From Comamonas testosteroni ATCC 11996 (GTDB taxonomy: Bacteria > Pseudomonadota > Gammaproteobacteria > Burkholderiales > Burkholderiaceae_C), in the NCBI RefSeq assembly GCF_000241525.1, contig NZ_AHIL01000029.1, forward strand, positions 1 to 64,000: DNA of 64,000 nt. The letters are read 5' to 3'. Within the stretch, counting starts at the first letter, position 1. The number at the start of each line of letters is the position of its first letter. The notes below the pieces were generated by a model. That model saw nothing but the letters and a program-made list of their open reading frames with translations, made no database searches and was not told where the DNA came from. Positions 28,442 to 37,723 of this stretch are shown here, in pieces. The position numbers were made by a program, and so were the translations under genes.

Positions 28442-29233
28442 ATATTGAAGCGCACCGTCGCTGGCGCGCACCGGATCGCACTGCATGCCCCAGACCTGGC
28501 GCACCAGAGCAGGCTGCAGCACATCCAGCACCGCGCCGTGATGCACTCCGGCATCACCGCCCAGTACCAGCACATCGTCGGCATAGCGCAAAGCCAGATT
28601 CAGATCGTGAATCACCGCCACCACGCCTGCGCCCTGCTGCCCCGCCCACTGGCGCAGCAGACGCATGGCATGGTGCTGATGGGCCAGATCGAGAGCGGCG
28701 GTGGGTTCGTCCAGCAGCAGCCAGCGCGCCGCGCCGTCGGTCGGTTGCAGCCAGATCTGTGCCAGTGCCCTGGCCAGATGCGTGCGGGCCCGCTCGCCGC
28801 CCGACAGCGTATTGATGCTGCGCTGCGCCAGATGATCGACCCCGGTCAACGCCATGGCCTGCGCCGGAATCTGCGCCTCCCCGGTGCCGGGCTGGTGACG
28901 ATGCGGATAACGCCCCAGCTCCACCACCTCCTGAGCCGTGAAGTCAAAGGCCACGCTGCAATCCTGGGGCATGACGGAGCGCCTGCGCGCCAGGCCCTCC
29001 ACCGCATGCGCGGACAGCTCCAGCCCGTCGAGCAGAACCTGCCCAGACTGCGGTGCGCGCTCGCCCACCAGCATGGACATCAGCGTGGACTTGCCGGCGC
29101 CGTTGGGGCCGAGGATGGCGGTAAAGCGCCCGGCCGGAATCCGCACGTCCACCGTCGCCAGACGCGGCCCCTTGGCCACGCCGACGCCCAGATTGCGGCA
29201 TTCGAGGCTGGACAACCCTTGGTGCGCACTCAT
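28409..29233 (-). CDS. hmuV: Haem ABC transporter ATP-binding protein
   Basis: HmuV powers import of haem across the inner membrane through HmuU. The 274-aa protein has the Walker A GPNGAGKSTL, the Q-loop, the ABC signature LSGGERARTHLARAL and the Walker B segment WLLLDEPTAALD, followed by the switch His in VIHDLNLALRYADD. Its ATG overlaps the hmuU stop (ATGA). The C-terminal YIFVADTALSA is encoded by the border of a dispersed repeat, so the original end has probably been replaced. It is the last gene of the haem operon. Confidence 0.93.
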   Translation of the reverse strand: MSAHQGLSSLECRNLGVGVAKGPRLATVDVRIPAGRFTAILGPNGAGKSTLMSMLVGERAPQSGQVLLDGLELSAHAVEGLARRRSVMPQDCSVAFDFTAQEVVELGRYPHRHQPGTGEAQIPAQAMALTGVDHLAQRSINTLSGGERARTHLARALAQIWLQPTDGAARWLLLDEPTAALDLAHQHHAMRLLRQWAGQQGAGVVAVIHDLNLALRYADDVLVLGGDAGVHHGAVLDVLQPALVRQVWGMQCDPVRASDGALQYIFVADTALSA

Positions 29234-30351
29234 ACCTTGCTCCTGAACTGGCGCAGCATGGCCAGAAAAAGCGGCACGCCGATAAACGCGGTGAGCACGC
29301 CCAGCGGCAGCTCGGCCGGCTTGACGATGGTGCGCGCCACGGCATCGGCGCTGACCACCAGCGCCGCGCCCAGCAGGGCCGAGCCCGGCAGCACCACGCG
29401 ATGGTCAGGCCCCGCCATCAGCCGCACCCAGTGCGGCGCGACCAGGCCGATGAAGCCGATGATGCCCGTGGTCGCGGTCACGGCACCCACGGCCAGCGCT
29501 GCCACCATCACGGCGCGGCGCTTGGTTTTCTCCACGGCCACGCCCAGCAGATTGGCCTGGGCCTCGCCGAGAGCGATTGCATTCAGCGGCCTGGCCAGCG
29601 CCAGCGCCGCAGCCGCGCTGACGGCCACGGCCGCCGACACCAGGGCTACCGCGCTCCAGCGGGAGGCACCCAGACTGCCCAGCAGCCACATCTGCAGATT
29701 GCGCAGTTGCTCGTCCGTGGACACAAAACTCAGAAAGCCCAGGCCGGCACCGGCCAGCGCATTGATGGCAATGCCGGCCAGCAGCATCAGGCCGATGCGG
29801 GTCGTGCCCTGAACCTGGCCCAGCACATAGACCACGGCAGTCACGGCCAGACCGCCGCCAAAAGCCATGGCCACCAGGGCCCAGCTGCCCAGATGACGCG
29901 GCAGCCAGGGCAGATACAGGCCGCCCAGCACGATGGTGATGCCCGCAGCCAGGGCCGCTCCGCTGCTCACGCCAATCAGCCCGGGATCAGCCAGCGGATT
30001 GCGGAACAGCCCCTGCATCAACGCGCCGGCCAGCCCCAGCCCCGCCCCTGCCGCCACGCCCATGAGCAGGCGCGGCAGGCGGATATTGAGAAAGACCAGA
30101 TGCTCGGGCCCGGTTTGCACATCGCCACCCCAAAGGCTGCGAATGCCGTCCCAGACGATGCCGGGCAGTTGCGCAGGCGCAATCGCATAGGCACCGCTGG
30201 CCGCGCCCCAGACCATGGTCAGCAGCACCAGCGCCAGGCCCAGCAGCAGCGTGGCACTGCGGCTGAGCCGGCCGGCCGGCGTGCGCCAGCGCGATGCGAC
30301 AGGCTGCTCGACTGCTGGCTTTCGCGCCACGCTCCCCATGCTTGCGCTCAT
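29230..30351 (-). CDS. hmuU: Haem ABC transporter permease
   Basis: The 373-aa protein is a FecCD/BtuC-type permease with about ten transmembrane helices. Family hallmarks are LPRLLMGVAAGAGLGLAGALMQ, NPLADPGLIGVSSGAA and the coupling segment GFIGLVAPHWVRLMAGPDHR. It works as a dimer with HmuV and receives haem from periplasmic HmuT. The chosen ATG is 2 nt after the hmuT stop; a longer frame would overlap hmuT. An Arg/Ala-rich cytosolic N-terminus of about 40 residues precedes the first helix. Confidence 0.94.
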   Translation of the reverse strand: MSASMGSVARKPAVEQPVASRWRTPAGRLSRSATLLLGLALVLLTMVWGAASGAYAIAPAQLPGIVWDGIRSLWGGDVQTGPEHLVFLNIRLPRLLMGVAAGAGLGLAGALMQGLFRNPLADPGLIGVSSGAALAAGITIVLGGLYLPWLPRHLGSWALVAMAFGGGLAVTAVVYVLGQVQGTTRIGLMLLAGIAINALAGAGLGFLSFVSTDEQLRNLQMWLLGSLGASRWSAVALVSAAVAVSAAAALALARPLNAIALGEAQANLLGVAVEKTKRRAVMVAALAVGAVTATTGIIGFIGLVAPHWVRLMAGPDHRVVLPGSALLGAALVVSADAVARTIVKPAELPLGVLTAFIGVPLFLAMLRQFRSKV

Positions 30352-30353
30352 GC

Positions 30354-31244
30354 TCAGGCCACCCACTGCAGGGCGCGCATATGCAAAGCCTGCACGGCAC
30401 TGGGCAGGCGCGGGCCAAAGCCCAGCAAATGGCTGGCTTCCAGTGTCACCAGCGCCTTCTTGGCGTAGGCGGGCGTCAGTGCCAGCTCGGGCCGCTTCCA
30501 GAAGGCGGCCTCGCCACCCAGTGCTTCGATGCCCTGGGTGGTGTTGATAATGACCTCGGGCGCGGCGCTGGCCATGGCTTCAGCAGTCAAGGGCTTGTAG
30601 CCGTCGAACTGGTCGATGGCATTGACGCAGCCCGCGTACTGGATCAGCGCATTGGCTGCCGTGCCCTTGCCCGCCACTTGCGGACTGCCGCTGTGCGAGA
30701 GCACAAACAGCACGCGTGGCTTGCGCTGGGCCTTGGCCACCTGGGCCTGCACGCTGCTCCACTGCGCCTCGAGCTGGGCCAGCAGCTTGTCGGCCTCGGC
30801 CAAGCGGCCGGTTTCGCGGCCCACGACCTTGACCTTTTCCTGCACCTCGGCCCAGTTGTGCCTGGCCGCAACCAGCGATACGCGCACGCCTGCCTGACGG
30901 ATCTGATCGAGCACCACGGGCGGACCGGCCTCGCTGGTTGCGATCACCGCATCGGGCTTGAGCGAGAGCAGGCCTTCGGCCGAGAGCTGGCGCACATAGC
31001 CGACCTTGGCAGTTTTTTGCGCCGCCTCGGGGAACAGGCTGGTGGTGTCCGTGCCCACCAGCAGGCTCTGAGCATTGAGCAGATAGACCACCTCGGTCAG
31101 TGCGCCGCTGAGCGACACCAGTCGCTTGGCTCCGGGTGCGGCAGCTGCAGAAGCGGCCTGCACCAGCCCCGGCAGGGCCGTGCCCGCCACGGCCGCACCC
31201 AGCCACTGCAGGCCCTGGCGTCGGGAAATGCTGGCCGTGCTCAT
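30354..31244 (-). CDS. hmuT: Periplasmic haem-binding protein of the ABC transporter
   Basis: HmuT captures haem in the periplasm. The 296-aa protein has a twin-arginine-type signal (SRRQGLQWLGAAVAG), cleaved probably near residue 30, and the TroA/FecB-like two-lobed fold with RLVSLSGALTEVVYLL, LVGTDTTSLFPEA and VLFVLSHSGSPQVAGKGTAA. The start overlaps the hmuS stop (ATGA) with GGAGG upstream. Use of Tat instead of Sec is inferred from the motif only. Confidence 0.92.
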   Translation of the reverse strand: MSTASISRRQGLQWLGAAVAGTALPGLVQAASAAAAPGAKRLVSLSGALTEVVYLLNAQSLLVGTDTTSLFPEAAQKTAKVGYVRQLSAEGLLSLKPDAVIATSEAGPPVVLDQIRQAGVRVSLVAARHNWAEVQEKVKVVGRETGRLAEADKLLAQLEAQWSSVQAQVAKAQRKPRVLFVLSHSGSPQVAGKGTAANALIQYAGCVNAIDQFDGYKPLTAEAMASAAPEVIINTTQGIEALGGEAAFWKRPELALTPAYAKKALVTLEASHLLGFGPRLPSAVQALHMRALQWVA

Positions 31245-32353
31245 GCAGCCTCCGCCACTGCCGCCTTGCGCGGCAGGCCGGCCACCAGATCGCGCCAGCC
31301 TTGCAGCTCGGGCTGGCCGGGCTTGCGCTCGCCGAAGAACATGGCCATGTTGTTGCCTTCGGCATCAAAGGCCTCGACCGAGGTCACCACTCCATCGCTG
31401 GTGGGCTTTTGCACCACCCAGACATTGGCGATCAGGTCGGTGCGCAGATGCAGGTTGAAGCCCTTGTCCAGCACATTGATCCAGCGCACTCCGTCCTTGC
31501 CGTCCATGGGCTGGATATTGCTCACGGGGCCGGTATGGATCTGAATGCAGCCGCTGCTGCCCACAAACACCATGATGGATACGCCGTCCACCGCCGCATC
31601 GCCCAGCAGCTGCGCGACCGCGTCGGTGTTCAGGCGCTCGCAGTACTGAGGCACGAGTCGGAAGGCCTGCTGGCGCTCGGCTCCGAACCTGCGCAGCATC
31701 TCGAAGAACTCATGCGTGTCCTTCATATCGGTCCAGGCCTGGCTCAGCGCGGGCACGTCGATCTCGGCGTCGGCCTTGATCGCGGGCTTGGCCGCAGGCT
31801 CGCGGAACACATAGCCTGCGGAGGGCTCGGCAAAGCGCTCGACCAGCGCATTCCAGGCCGCCATGTCCGTGGCCTCGCGTGCAAACACCTTGTGCACGGC
31901 ACGGCCGGCAGCGTCATAGAACTGCAGGCTGCGCATGGCGGGACGGTTGCCGTTGGCGGACTCCTCGGTCACGGCAAAGCCGGCATGCCAGTGCATGAAG
32001 AACAGGCGCAGATCGATCTCGCGGCTCAGCGCCAGACCCACCGGGCCCTGGGCCGACAGGTTCTGGTAGATGCCGTCCTTTTCATGCACGGTGGATTCGT
32101 TGCGCGTGAGCGCCATCACGGTGCCGCAGGCTTCCAGGCCTTTAAGAATGTCCAGCCATTCGGCGCGCAGTGGCAAAGCCTTGAGCGTGCGTTCATGCTC
32201 GCCGCCATGGGCGGCGATGACCGCGCCTTCGCTCAGTTGCAGCGCCTCGGCCGCATCCTTGGCACGCAGGCCTTGCTCGCGCTTTTGCGCGAATTGCTCA
32301 CGGATTTGCACCGCAGTCATGGTCTGGATTTCAGGGGATGTGATGGCGTTCAT
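31241..32353 (-). CDS. hmuS: Haem-degrading/haem-trafficking protein HmuS (HemS/ChuS family)
   Basis: HemS/ChuS proteins bind incoming haem in the cytosol and in some species open the ring to release iron. The 370-aa protein shows the two tandem ChuX/HemS repeats: the first around VMALTRNESTVHEKDG and LFFMHWHAGFAVTE, the second around GVSIMVFVGSSGCIQIHTGPV and FNLHLRTDLIANVWVVQKPT. The ATG overlaps the stop of the upstream unknown gene by 4 nt and the 3' end overlaps hmuT, so translation is coupled. Enzyme activity versus pure haem carrier cannot be told. Confidence 0.93.
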   Translation of the reverse strand: MNAITSPEIQTMTAVQIREQFAQKREQGLRAKDAAEALQLSEGAVIAAHGGEHERTLKALPLRAEWLDILKGLEACGTVMALTRNESTVHEKDGIYQNLSAQGPVGLALSREIDLRLFFMHWHAGFAVTEESANGNRPAMRSLQFYDAAGRAVHKVFAREATDMAAWNALVERFAEPSAGYVFREPAAKPAIKADAEIDVPALSQAWTDMKDTHEFFEMLRRFGAERQQAFRLVPQYCERLNTDAVAQLLGDAAVDGVSIMVFVGSSGCIQIHTGPVSNIQPMDGKDGVRWINVLDKGFNLHLRTDLIANVWVVQKPTSDGVVTSVEAFDAEGNNMAMFFGERKPGQPELQGWRDLVAGLPRKAAVAEAA

Positions 32354-32739
32354 TGCAGGGTCTCCGGGCTGTGATGCCAGTGTGGTTGTGGATTGGAAAA
32401 TTCGTCGTCAAAGCGGGGAGCGGAAGCCTGGGCTTCGGGCTCTTGTTCGGGCTGCGCCAGCACCTGGGCCACGGAGGCCCAGCGCTGCTCCAGCTTTTGC
32501 AGAAAGTGGCGCATGTCCTCGGAGCGCTCACAGCCGTCCAGGCCTTCGGCCATGCGTGCCAGTTGCGTCGATACCCTCTGAGCCATGGGCGCGCGGTGCG
32601 CCGCACAGCAGCCCTGGCTGAAACCGGTCATCAACGCCAGCACCGTGGCGAGCTGGGCTTCGCCCTCGGTCAACAGATATTCCTCATCGCGGCTGCCAGA
32701 GGCACTCTGGGCATTGGCGGCGTTCTCGAAAACAGACAT
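32350..32739 (-). CDS. Uncharacterised 129-aa protein inside the haem operon
   Basis: I do not recognise this family. It has no signal peptide or membrane segment, so it is predicted cytosolic. The first half is helical and contains MTGFSQGCCAAHRAPMAQRV with a Cys-Cys-x-x-His cluster; the middle is charged and helical (MRHFLQKLEQRWASVAQVLA); the end is acidic and His-rich (NPQPHWHHSPETLQ). Cys and His residues could bind haem or metal. Its ATG follows a GGGAG box, its stop overlaps hmuS by 4 nt, and it follows the receptor gene, so it is expressed with the haem genes. Confidence 0.85.
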   Translation of the reverse strand: MSVFENAANAQSASGSRDEEYLLTEGEAQLATVLALMTGFSQGCCAAHRAPMAQRVSTQLARMAEGLDGCERSEDMRHFLQKLEQRWASVAQVLAQPEQEPEAQASAPRFDDEFSNPQPHWHHSPETLQ

Positions 32740-32767
32740 GGCACACTCCCGCAGTTTTTGAGTCAAA

Positions 32768-32812
32768 CAGATCTCAAGCGCTTATCAATAAAGCGCTTTC
32801 AGCTACAAAATC
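32768..32812. repeat. Dispersed palindromic element, copy D
   Basis: AAGCGCTT occurs twice around ATCAATA, followed by TCAGCTACAAAA, the sequence also at the end of hmuV. It sits between the TonB receptor stop and the next gene of the operon and could form a hairpin in the transcript. Confidence 0.65.
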
Positions 32813-35075
32813 AGAAATCCTGAACCAGGGACACGCGCACATTGCGGCCCGGCTGGGTATAGGCATCGGCAATCTGCGTCGTGCGGCTCAAGCCACGCAC
32901 ATCCGCCCAGCGCGAATACTTTTTGTCGGTCAGGTTGTAGATACCCACGTTCAGACGCGTGCCGGGGCGGATACGCCATTGCGCACTCAAATCCAGCACC
33001 GTCGCTGATGGGCTGAGGAAGGGGCGACCAGAGGAAAGATCGGGCGCATCCTTGTCTTTTTTGCCCGCCCAGTGCGAGGCGCTGAGCTGCACGCCAACAG
33101 TGGATCTGTCATAGCGCACGCCCAGCACCAACTGCTGTGGCGAAATGGTGTCCACCGGCTTGTTGGTGCTCTTGTCCGTGCCCTTGGTATAGCCATAGGC
33201 AGCGTTGGTGCGCCAGTTGCCTCCAGCAAAGCGGCCCCAGTCGTAGTCGGCCTTGAGCTCGAAGCCGCTGATATGTACGCGATTCAGGTTGACGGACTGG
33301 AAAGTGGCCGGATTGTTGCGATCGCCGTATTCGCCCGCCACCTGCACCTGGTCCTGGATGAAGTCCTTGTAGCGGCCCGTGAAGACTGCAGCATCGAGAC
33401 GCAAGGCATTCATGCGGCCGCGCAGACCCAGCTCGAAGGTATTGCTCTTCTCAGGCTTGAGGTCGGGGTTGGGAATGCTCTTGTAGAACATGAACGGGTT
33501 CTCGAAGAAGGCATTGATCTGCCCTGCATTCGGCGCTCTGAAGCCGGCGGCATAGTTGCCGTAAACCGACCAGGCATCGTTCATCTGGAACATGGCGCCC
33601 AGCTTTGGCGAGATGGCCGAGTCGGAGTTGCTGACCGCCGTGCCGCCAAAGCCCTGCTGCTTGGGCTTGATGCTGTAGTGCTCGGCACGCACGCCGGGCG
33701 TCAGGCTGAACGCGCCATAGTGCAGCTCGGCCTGGGCAAACAGCGCCGTCGAAGTTTCCGTGGTGTCGGGGAAGCGCTTGAGCGGGAAGCTCTCACCGGC
33801 AGGCGGCGTGATGCCGTTTTGCTCGTTGACCACCTTGCCGCGCAGATAGTCCATGCCATAGCTGAACTTGCCGCTAAGGCCATTGCTCCAGCGCAGCGTC
33901 TTGCCGGCCTGGGCATGCAGTTGCAGCGCGTCCTCGTCATAGGTCACATCACGCTCGCGATAGGCCAGAGGCGGAGTACGTGTTTCGGTCACGAACTCAC
34001 GCGAGTCCGAACTCTGGTAGCTGGCCATCAGCTTGATTTCATCAGCCAGTGTCGTATTCAGTTCACGCCACTCACCTTGCCAGCTGGCACGCCAGCGCTT
34101 CATGGTGGTTTGTGCCCGCGAATCCGTCACCGTGGCCGTGCGTGCGCTGAGCAAATCGAAGTCCGCGCGCTTGTCCACGTTTTCCAGCGTGAACACATGC
34201 TTTTGCACGGCAGACGGCGTATAGACCAGACGACCCAGCAGCGAATGGCTCTTGTCCTTTTCAGGATTGGGCGTGGTGCGCAACGCACCCACCACATTGT
34301 TGCTGCCCATGCTTTCCAGCGCGCTGGAGCGGCCTATGCCAGCAGACACCAGCCAGCTCCACTCGGGGCTGGCGCGCCCTGCGATCGTCGCGCCCACGCG
34401 CTTGCCATTGTCCGAGCCGTCATAGCTGGCCGAGACACGGCCGCCAATGCTCTTGCCGTCCTTGAGCAAGTCATCGGGCTGTACGGTGATGAAGTTGACC
34501 AGGCCACCCATGCCGTCCGAGCCATAGAGCGCAGGCACTGCGCCGCGCAGAATCTCCACGCGTTGCACCAGACCCAGGTCCAGATAGTCGCGGCCAAAGG
34601 AGTTGGCGCTGAAGGTATAGCTGCGCGGCAGGCGCACGCCATCGACCAGCATCAGCACGCGGTTGCCTTCCATGCCACGGATATTGAAGCCGCTGTTCTG
34701 GTCACGCCCTGTGGGTGAGCCGGCCAGTGTGAAACGCGCCGGACTGCGCGGCACGGTCACATTGGGCAGCTTGGCTGCAAGCTCGCGGATGTCGCCGATC
34801 TGCTCCTCCTCCATCTGCTTGGCATCAATGACGTCCACCGTCATGGGCAGGCTGTCGGCGTCCTGCTCGTCGCGCGAGGCACTGATGACCACATCGCGCA
34901 GCACGGGCGTGCTGCGGTCGGCACGGGCCGCCGCGACCTGGACGGATTCGGAGGATTGCTGCTGGGCCTGGGCCGAGATAGCGGCGCAGGCCAGTGCGCA
35001 GGCCAGCGCCAGCGGACGGAGATTGGAGCGTGGCGCCAGCGAGGCGCGGGCGTGCAAAGCGGTGGCGGAAGCCAT
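32811..35075 (-). CDS. hmuR: TonB-dependent haem/haemoglobin outer-membrane receptor
   Basis: The 754-aa protein moves haem across the outer membrane with TonB energy. A signal peptide (cleavage after AQA near residue 38) is followed by a TonB-box-like segment RDVVISAS, the plug domain (IRELAAKLPNVTVPRSP, FNIRGMEGNRVLMLVDGVRL, GAVPALYGSDGMGGLVNFIT) and a 22-strand type barrel ending with the C-terminal Phe signature VRVSLVQDF. The barrel contains YAAGFRAPNAGQINAFFENP and NPDLKPEKSNTFELGLRG, the FRAP and NPNL boxes of haem/haemoglobin receptors. It is the first gene of the haem operon, with a Fur-like box about 140 nt upstream. Confidence 0.95.
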   Translation of the reverse strand: MASATALHARASLAPRSNLRPLALACALACAAISAQAQQQSSESVQVAAARADRSTPVLRDVVISASRDEQDADSLPMTVDVIDAKQMEEEQIGDIRELAAKLPNVTVPRSPARFTLAGSPTGRDQNSGFNIRGMEGNRVLMLVDGVRLPRSYTFSANSFGRDYLDLGLVQRVEILRGAVPALYGSDGMGGLVNFITVQPDDLLKDGKSIGGRVSASYDGSDNGKRVGATIAGRASPEWSWLVSAGIGRSSALESMGSNNVVGALRTTPNPEKDKSHSLLGRLVYTPSAVQKHVFTLENVDKRADFDLLSARTATVTDSRAQTTMKRWRASWQGEWRELNTTLADEIKLMASYQSSDSREFVTETRTPPLAYRERDVTYDEDALQLHAQAGKTLRWSNGLSGKFSYGMDYLRGKVVNEQNGITPPAGESFPLKRFPDTTETSTALFAQAELHYGAFSLTPGVRAEHYSIKPKQQGFGGTAVSNSDSAISPKLGAMFQMNDAWSVYGNYAAGFRAPNAGQINAFFENPFMFYKSIPNPDLKPEKSNTFELGLRGRMNALRLDAAVFTGRYKDFIQDQVQVAGEYGDRNNPATFQSVNLNRVHISGFELKADYDWGRFAGGNWRTNAAYGYTKGTDKSTNKPVDTISPQQLVLGVRYDRSTVGVQLSASHWAGKKDKDAPDLSSGRPFLSPSATVLDLSAQWRIRPGTRLNVGIYNLTDKKYSRWADVRGLSRTTQIADAYTQPGRNVRVSLVQDF

Positions 35076-35213
35076 ACCAGAAACCCTCTTTATTCATAGA
35101 AATGGACAAGAGCTGGCTTCTGATAGGTACGTCAATGGCCACAGGTCGAAACGTCAGAGGCTTCGCGGCCTGTAGCTGGCACGGCATTGGCTGGCTGAAT
35201 GGCGCTCAGTATA

Positions 35214-35228
35214 TGCGAATAATTCTCA
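35214..35228 (-). promoter_or_regulatory. Fur-box-like site before the haem operon
   Basis: TGCGAATAATTCTCA fits the 7-1-7 inverted Fur consensus TGATAAT-N-ATTATCA at about 11 of 14 arm positions. It lies 139 nt before the receptor ATG. Iron repression of haem uptake by Fur is the rule in proteobacteria, so this is a good functional candidate. Confidence 0.6.
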
Positions 35229-35345
35229 ACTGCAAATAACTTCGTTACAAAACGGGAATTGCGCCCCGACGCAAGGCTGCGATGTCCCCAAATCCGGTGC
35301 ATTGAACGCCAAAGCCCCTGACGACCCCGGCGGCCGTTCAAAAGC

Positions 35346-35374
35346 AAAAAGGACTGCCTGGGCAGTCCTTTTTT
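35346..35374 (-). terminator. ahpF terminator
   Basis: AAAAAGGACTGCC pairs perfectly with GGCAGTCCTTTTT with a nominal 2-nt loop. It is symmetric but lies about 40 nt after the ahpF stop on the minus strand, between ahpF and the Fur-controlled promoter. Confidence 0.85.
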
Positions 35375-35381
35375 GATAGCT

Positions 35382-35408
35382 TTCATCGCTTACCCTGCAA
35401 GCGATGAA
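35382..35408. repeat. Inverted repeat of the dispersed element type, after ahpF
   Basis: TTCATCGCTT and AAGCGATGAA are perfect inverted arms around 7 nt, preceded by TTGATAGC. The right arm lies just outside the ahpF stop codon. Confidence 0.6.
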
Positions 35409-35414
35409 GGCCGT

Positions 35415-36971
35415 TCAGTTGCGGATCAGATGGTCGAAGGCCGACAGCGCTGCGGTAGCGCCGGCGCCGGCTGCGATCACGATCTGCTTGTAAGGCACCG
35501 TGGTGCAGTCACCTGCGGCGAACACCCCGGGAAGATTGGTCTGACCCTTGGCATCCACAATGATTTCGCCGAACTTGCTCAGCTCCAGCGTGCCCTTGAG
35601 CCATTCGGTGTTCGGCACCAGGCCGATCTGCACAAACACACCTTCGAGCTCCACATGGTGCTCGACACCGCTTGTACGATCCTTGTAGCTCAGACCGTTG
35701 ACCTTGCCGTTGGCACCCGTGATCTCGGTGGTCTGGGCGTTGGTGATAACGGTCACATTGGGCAGGCTGTGCAGCTTCTTGACCAGCACGGCATCGGCCT
35801 TGAGCTGATCGGCAAACTCCACCACCGTCACATGGGCCACCAGACCCGCCAGGTCAATCGCAGCTTCGATACCTGAGTTGCCGCCGCCGATCACCGACAC
35901 GCGCTTGCCCTTGAACAGCGGACCGTCGCAATGCGGGCAGTAGGCCACGCCCTTGTTCTTGTACTCGGCTTCGCCGGGCACGTTCACATTGCGCCAGCGC
36001 GCACCCGTGGACAGGATCACGGTCTTGGCCTTGAGCGAGCCACCGTTGGCCAGTTGCACTTCCACCAGGCCGCCGGGGTGCGCAGCGGGAATCAGCTTCT
36101 CGGCGCGCTGCAGGTTCATGATGTCCACGTCATAGGCACGGGTGTGGGCTTCCAGGGCTGCGGCGAACTTGGGTCCGTCGGTCTCCAGCACGGAGATGTA
36201 GTTCTCGATCGCCAGCGTGTCGTTGACCTGACCGCCAAAGCGCTCGGCTGCCACGCCGGTGCGAATGCCCTTGCGAGCAGCGTACACGGCGGCTGCCGCG
36301 CCGGCAGGACCGCCGCCGATGATCAGCACGTCAAAGGCTTCCTTGGCCGACAGCTTGGCGGCGTCACGCGAGGCTGCACCGGTGTCCAGCTTGGCCACGA
36401 TTTCTTCGATGGTCATGCGGCCGGAGCCGAACACGCTGCCGTTCATGAACACCATGGGCACGGCCATGATTTCGCGCTCGGTCACTTCCTTCTGGAAAGC
36501 GCCGCCTTCGATCACCGTGGTCTTGACCTTGGGATTGAGAATGGCCATCAGCGACAGCGCCTGAACCACGTCGGGGCAGTTGTGGCAGCTCAGGCTCATG
36601 TAGACCTCGAAGTTGAAGTCGCCGTCCAGTGCCTTGATCTGCTCGATCACGTCCTGCTCCACCTTGGGTGGATGACCGCCCGTCCACAGCAGGGCCAGCA
36701 CCAGCGAGGTGAATTCATGACCCAGAGGCAGACCGGCAAAACGCAGCTGGGTGGCTGCGCCCTGGCGCTGCAGCGTGAACGAGGGCTTGCGGGCATCGCT
36801 GCCGTCGGTGCGCAGGGAAATCTTGTCGCTGCGCAGGGACTGGATGGTTTTCAGCAGATCGTGCATCTGGGCACTGGTCTCGCTGTCATCCAGAGAAGCC
36901 ACCAGCTCAAACGGCTGCTGCACGCGTTCCAGGTAGGCTGCGAGTTGGGCTTTGAGTTGATCGTCAAGCAT
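35415..36971 (-). CDS. ahpF: Alkyl hydroperoxide reductase subunit F
   Basis: AhpF passes electrons from NADH to AhpC, which reduces peroxides. The 518-aa protein has the N-terminal double-thioredoxin domain with the CHNC disulfide centre ([11 protein letters not shown], near residue 130), the FAD-binding [17 protein letters not shown], the thioredoxin-reductase centre CPHCDGP (near residue 345) and the NAD-binding [15 protein letters not shown]. All redox cysteines are present. It lies downstream of ahpC on the same strand, with a terminator hairpin between them, so it may be expressed at a lower level by read-through or from its own promoter. Confidence 0.97.
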   Translation of the reverse strand: MLDDQLKAQLAAYLERVQQPFELVASLDDSETSAQMHDLLKTIQSLRSDKISLRTDGSDARKPSFTLQRQGAATQLRFAGLPLGHEFTSLVLALLWTGGHPPKVEQDVIEQIKALDGDFNFEVYMSLSCHNCPDVVQALSLMAILNPKVKTTVIEGGAFQKEVTEREIMAVPMVFMNGSVFGSGRMTIEEIVAKLDTGAASRDAAKLSAKEAFDVLIIGGGPAGAAAAVYAARKGIRTGVAAERFGGQVNDTLAIENYISVLETDGPKFAAALEAHTRAYDVDIMNLQRAEKLIPAAHPGGLVEVQLANGGSLKAKTVILSTGARWRNVNVPGEAEYKNKGVAYCPHCDGPLFKGKRVSVIGGGNSGIEAAIDLAGLVAHVTVVEFADQLKADAVLVKKLHSLPNVTVITNAQTTEITGANGKVNGLSYKDRTSGVEHHVELEGVFVQIGLVPNTEWLKGTLELSKFGEIIVDAKGQTNLPGVFAAGDCTTVPYKQIVIAAGAGATAALSAFDHLIRN

Positions 36972-37060
36972 GGTGGATTCCTTTGAATTTAGAGTTGTTG
37001 ATGCAATGCAGCAAAGTGCTTTTGAGGCCTTTGCCCGCCCATGAAAGCAAAAACTGGGCG

Positions 37061-37111
37061 AAAAAAAAGCCGGACGGACGGGCAGAACTCGCCTGAACGT
37101 CGTCCGGCTTT
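37061..37111 (-). terminator. Terminator between ahpC and ahpF
   Basis: AAAGCCGGACG pairs with CGTCCGGCTTT around a 24-nt loop; on the minus strand it ends in eight T. It may attenuate transcription so that AhpC exceeds AhpF. Confidence 0.8.
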
Positions 37112-37147
37112 CAGAGCGCTTGCACGCTCAGCCGATAGGTATCAGGC

Positions 37148-37723
37148 TTAGATCTTGCCGACCAGATCCAGCGAAGGAGTGATCGTGCTGGCACCTTCCT
37201 TCCACTTGGCGGGGCACACCTGGCCGGGGTTGGCAGCGGTGAACTGGGCAGCCTTGAGCTTGCGCAGGGTTTCAGACACGTCACGAGCGATTTCGTTGGA
37301 ATGCACTTCCATGGTCTTGATCACGCCTTCGGGGTTGATCACGAAGGTACCGCGCAGAGCCAGGCCTTCTTCGGGGATGTGCACGCCGAAAGCGTTGGTC
37401 AGCTGGTGTGTGGGGTCGCCAACCAGGGGGAACTTGGCCTTGCCCACGGCGTCGGAAGTTTCGTGCCACACCTTGTGCGAGAAGTGGGTGTCGGTGGTCA
37501 CGATGTAGACCTCGGCACCGGCCTTCTGGAACTCGGCGTAGTTGTTGGCTGCGTCTTCGATTTCGGTGGGGCAGTTGAAGGTGAAGGCGGCGGGCATGAA
37601 GATCACCACAGACCACTTGCCCTTCAGGCTCTCTTCAGTCACGGTGATGAATTCACCCTTGCCGTTGCGGTTCACATAGGCTTCGGTCTTGAAAGGTTGA
37701 ACTTGAGTGTTGATCAGAGACAT
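37148..37723 (-). CDS. ahpC: Alkyl hydroperoxide reductase subunit C (peroxiredoxin)
   Basis: AhpC is a typical 2-Cys peroxiredoxin that reduces hydrogen peroxide and organic hydroperoxides. The 191-aa protein has the peroxidatic Cys in FTFNCPTEIED (about residue 50; most AhpC have Val or a similar residue where this has Asn) and the resolving Cys in GQVCPAKW near residue 170. Thr and Arg of the active site are kept. The ATG has a poor AAGGAAAC box. The region upstream is strongly AT-rich, with a possible -35/-10 pair on the minus strand, and could hold an OxyR site. Confidence 0.97.
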   Translation of the reverse strand: MSLINTQVQPFKTEAYVNRNGKGEFITVTEESLKGKWSVVIFMPAAFTFNCPTEIEDAANNYAEFQKAGAEVYIVTTDTHFSHKVWHETSDAVGKAKFPLVGDPTHQLTNAFGVHIPEEGLALRGTFVINPEGVIKTMEVHSNEIARDVSETLRKLKAAQFTAANPGQVCPAKWKEGASTITPSLDLVGKI

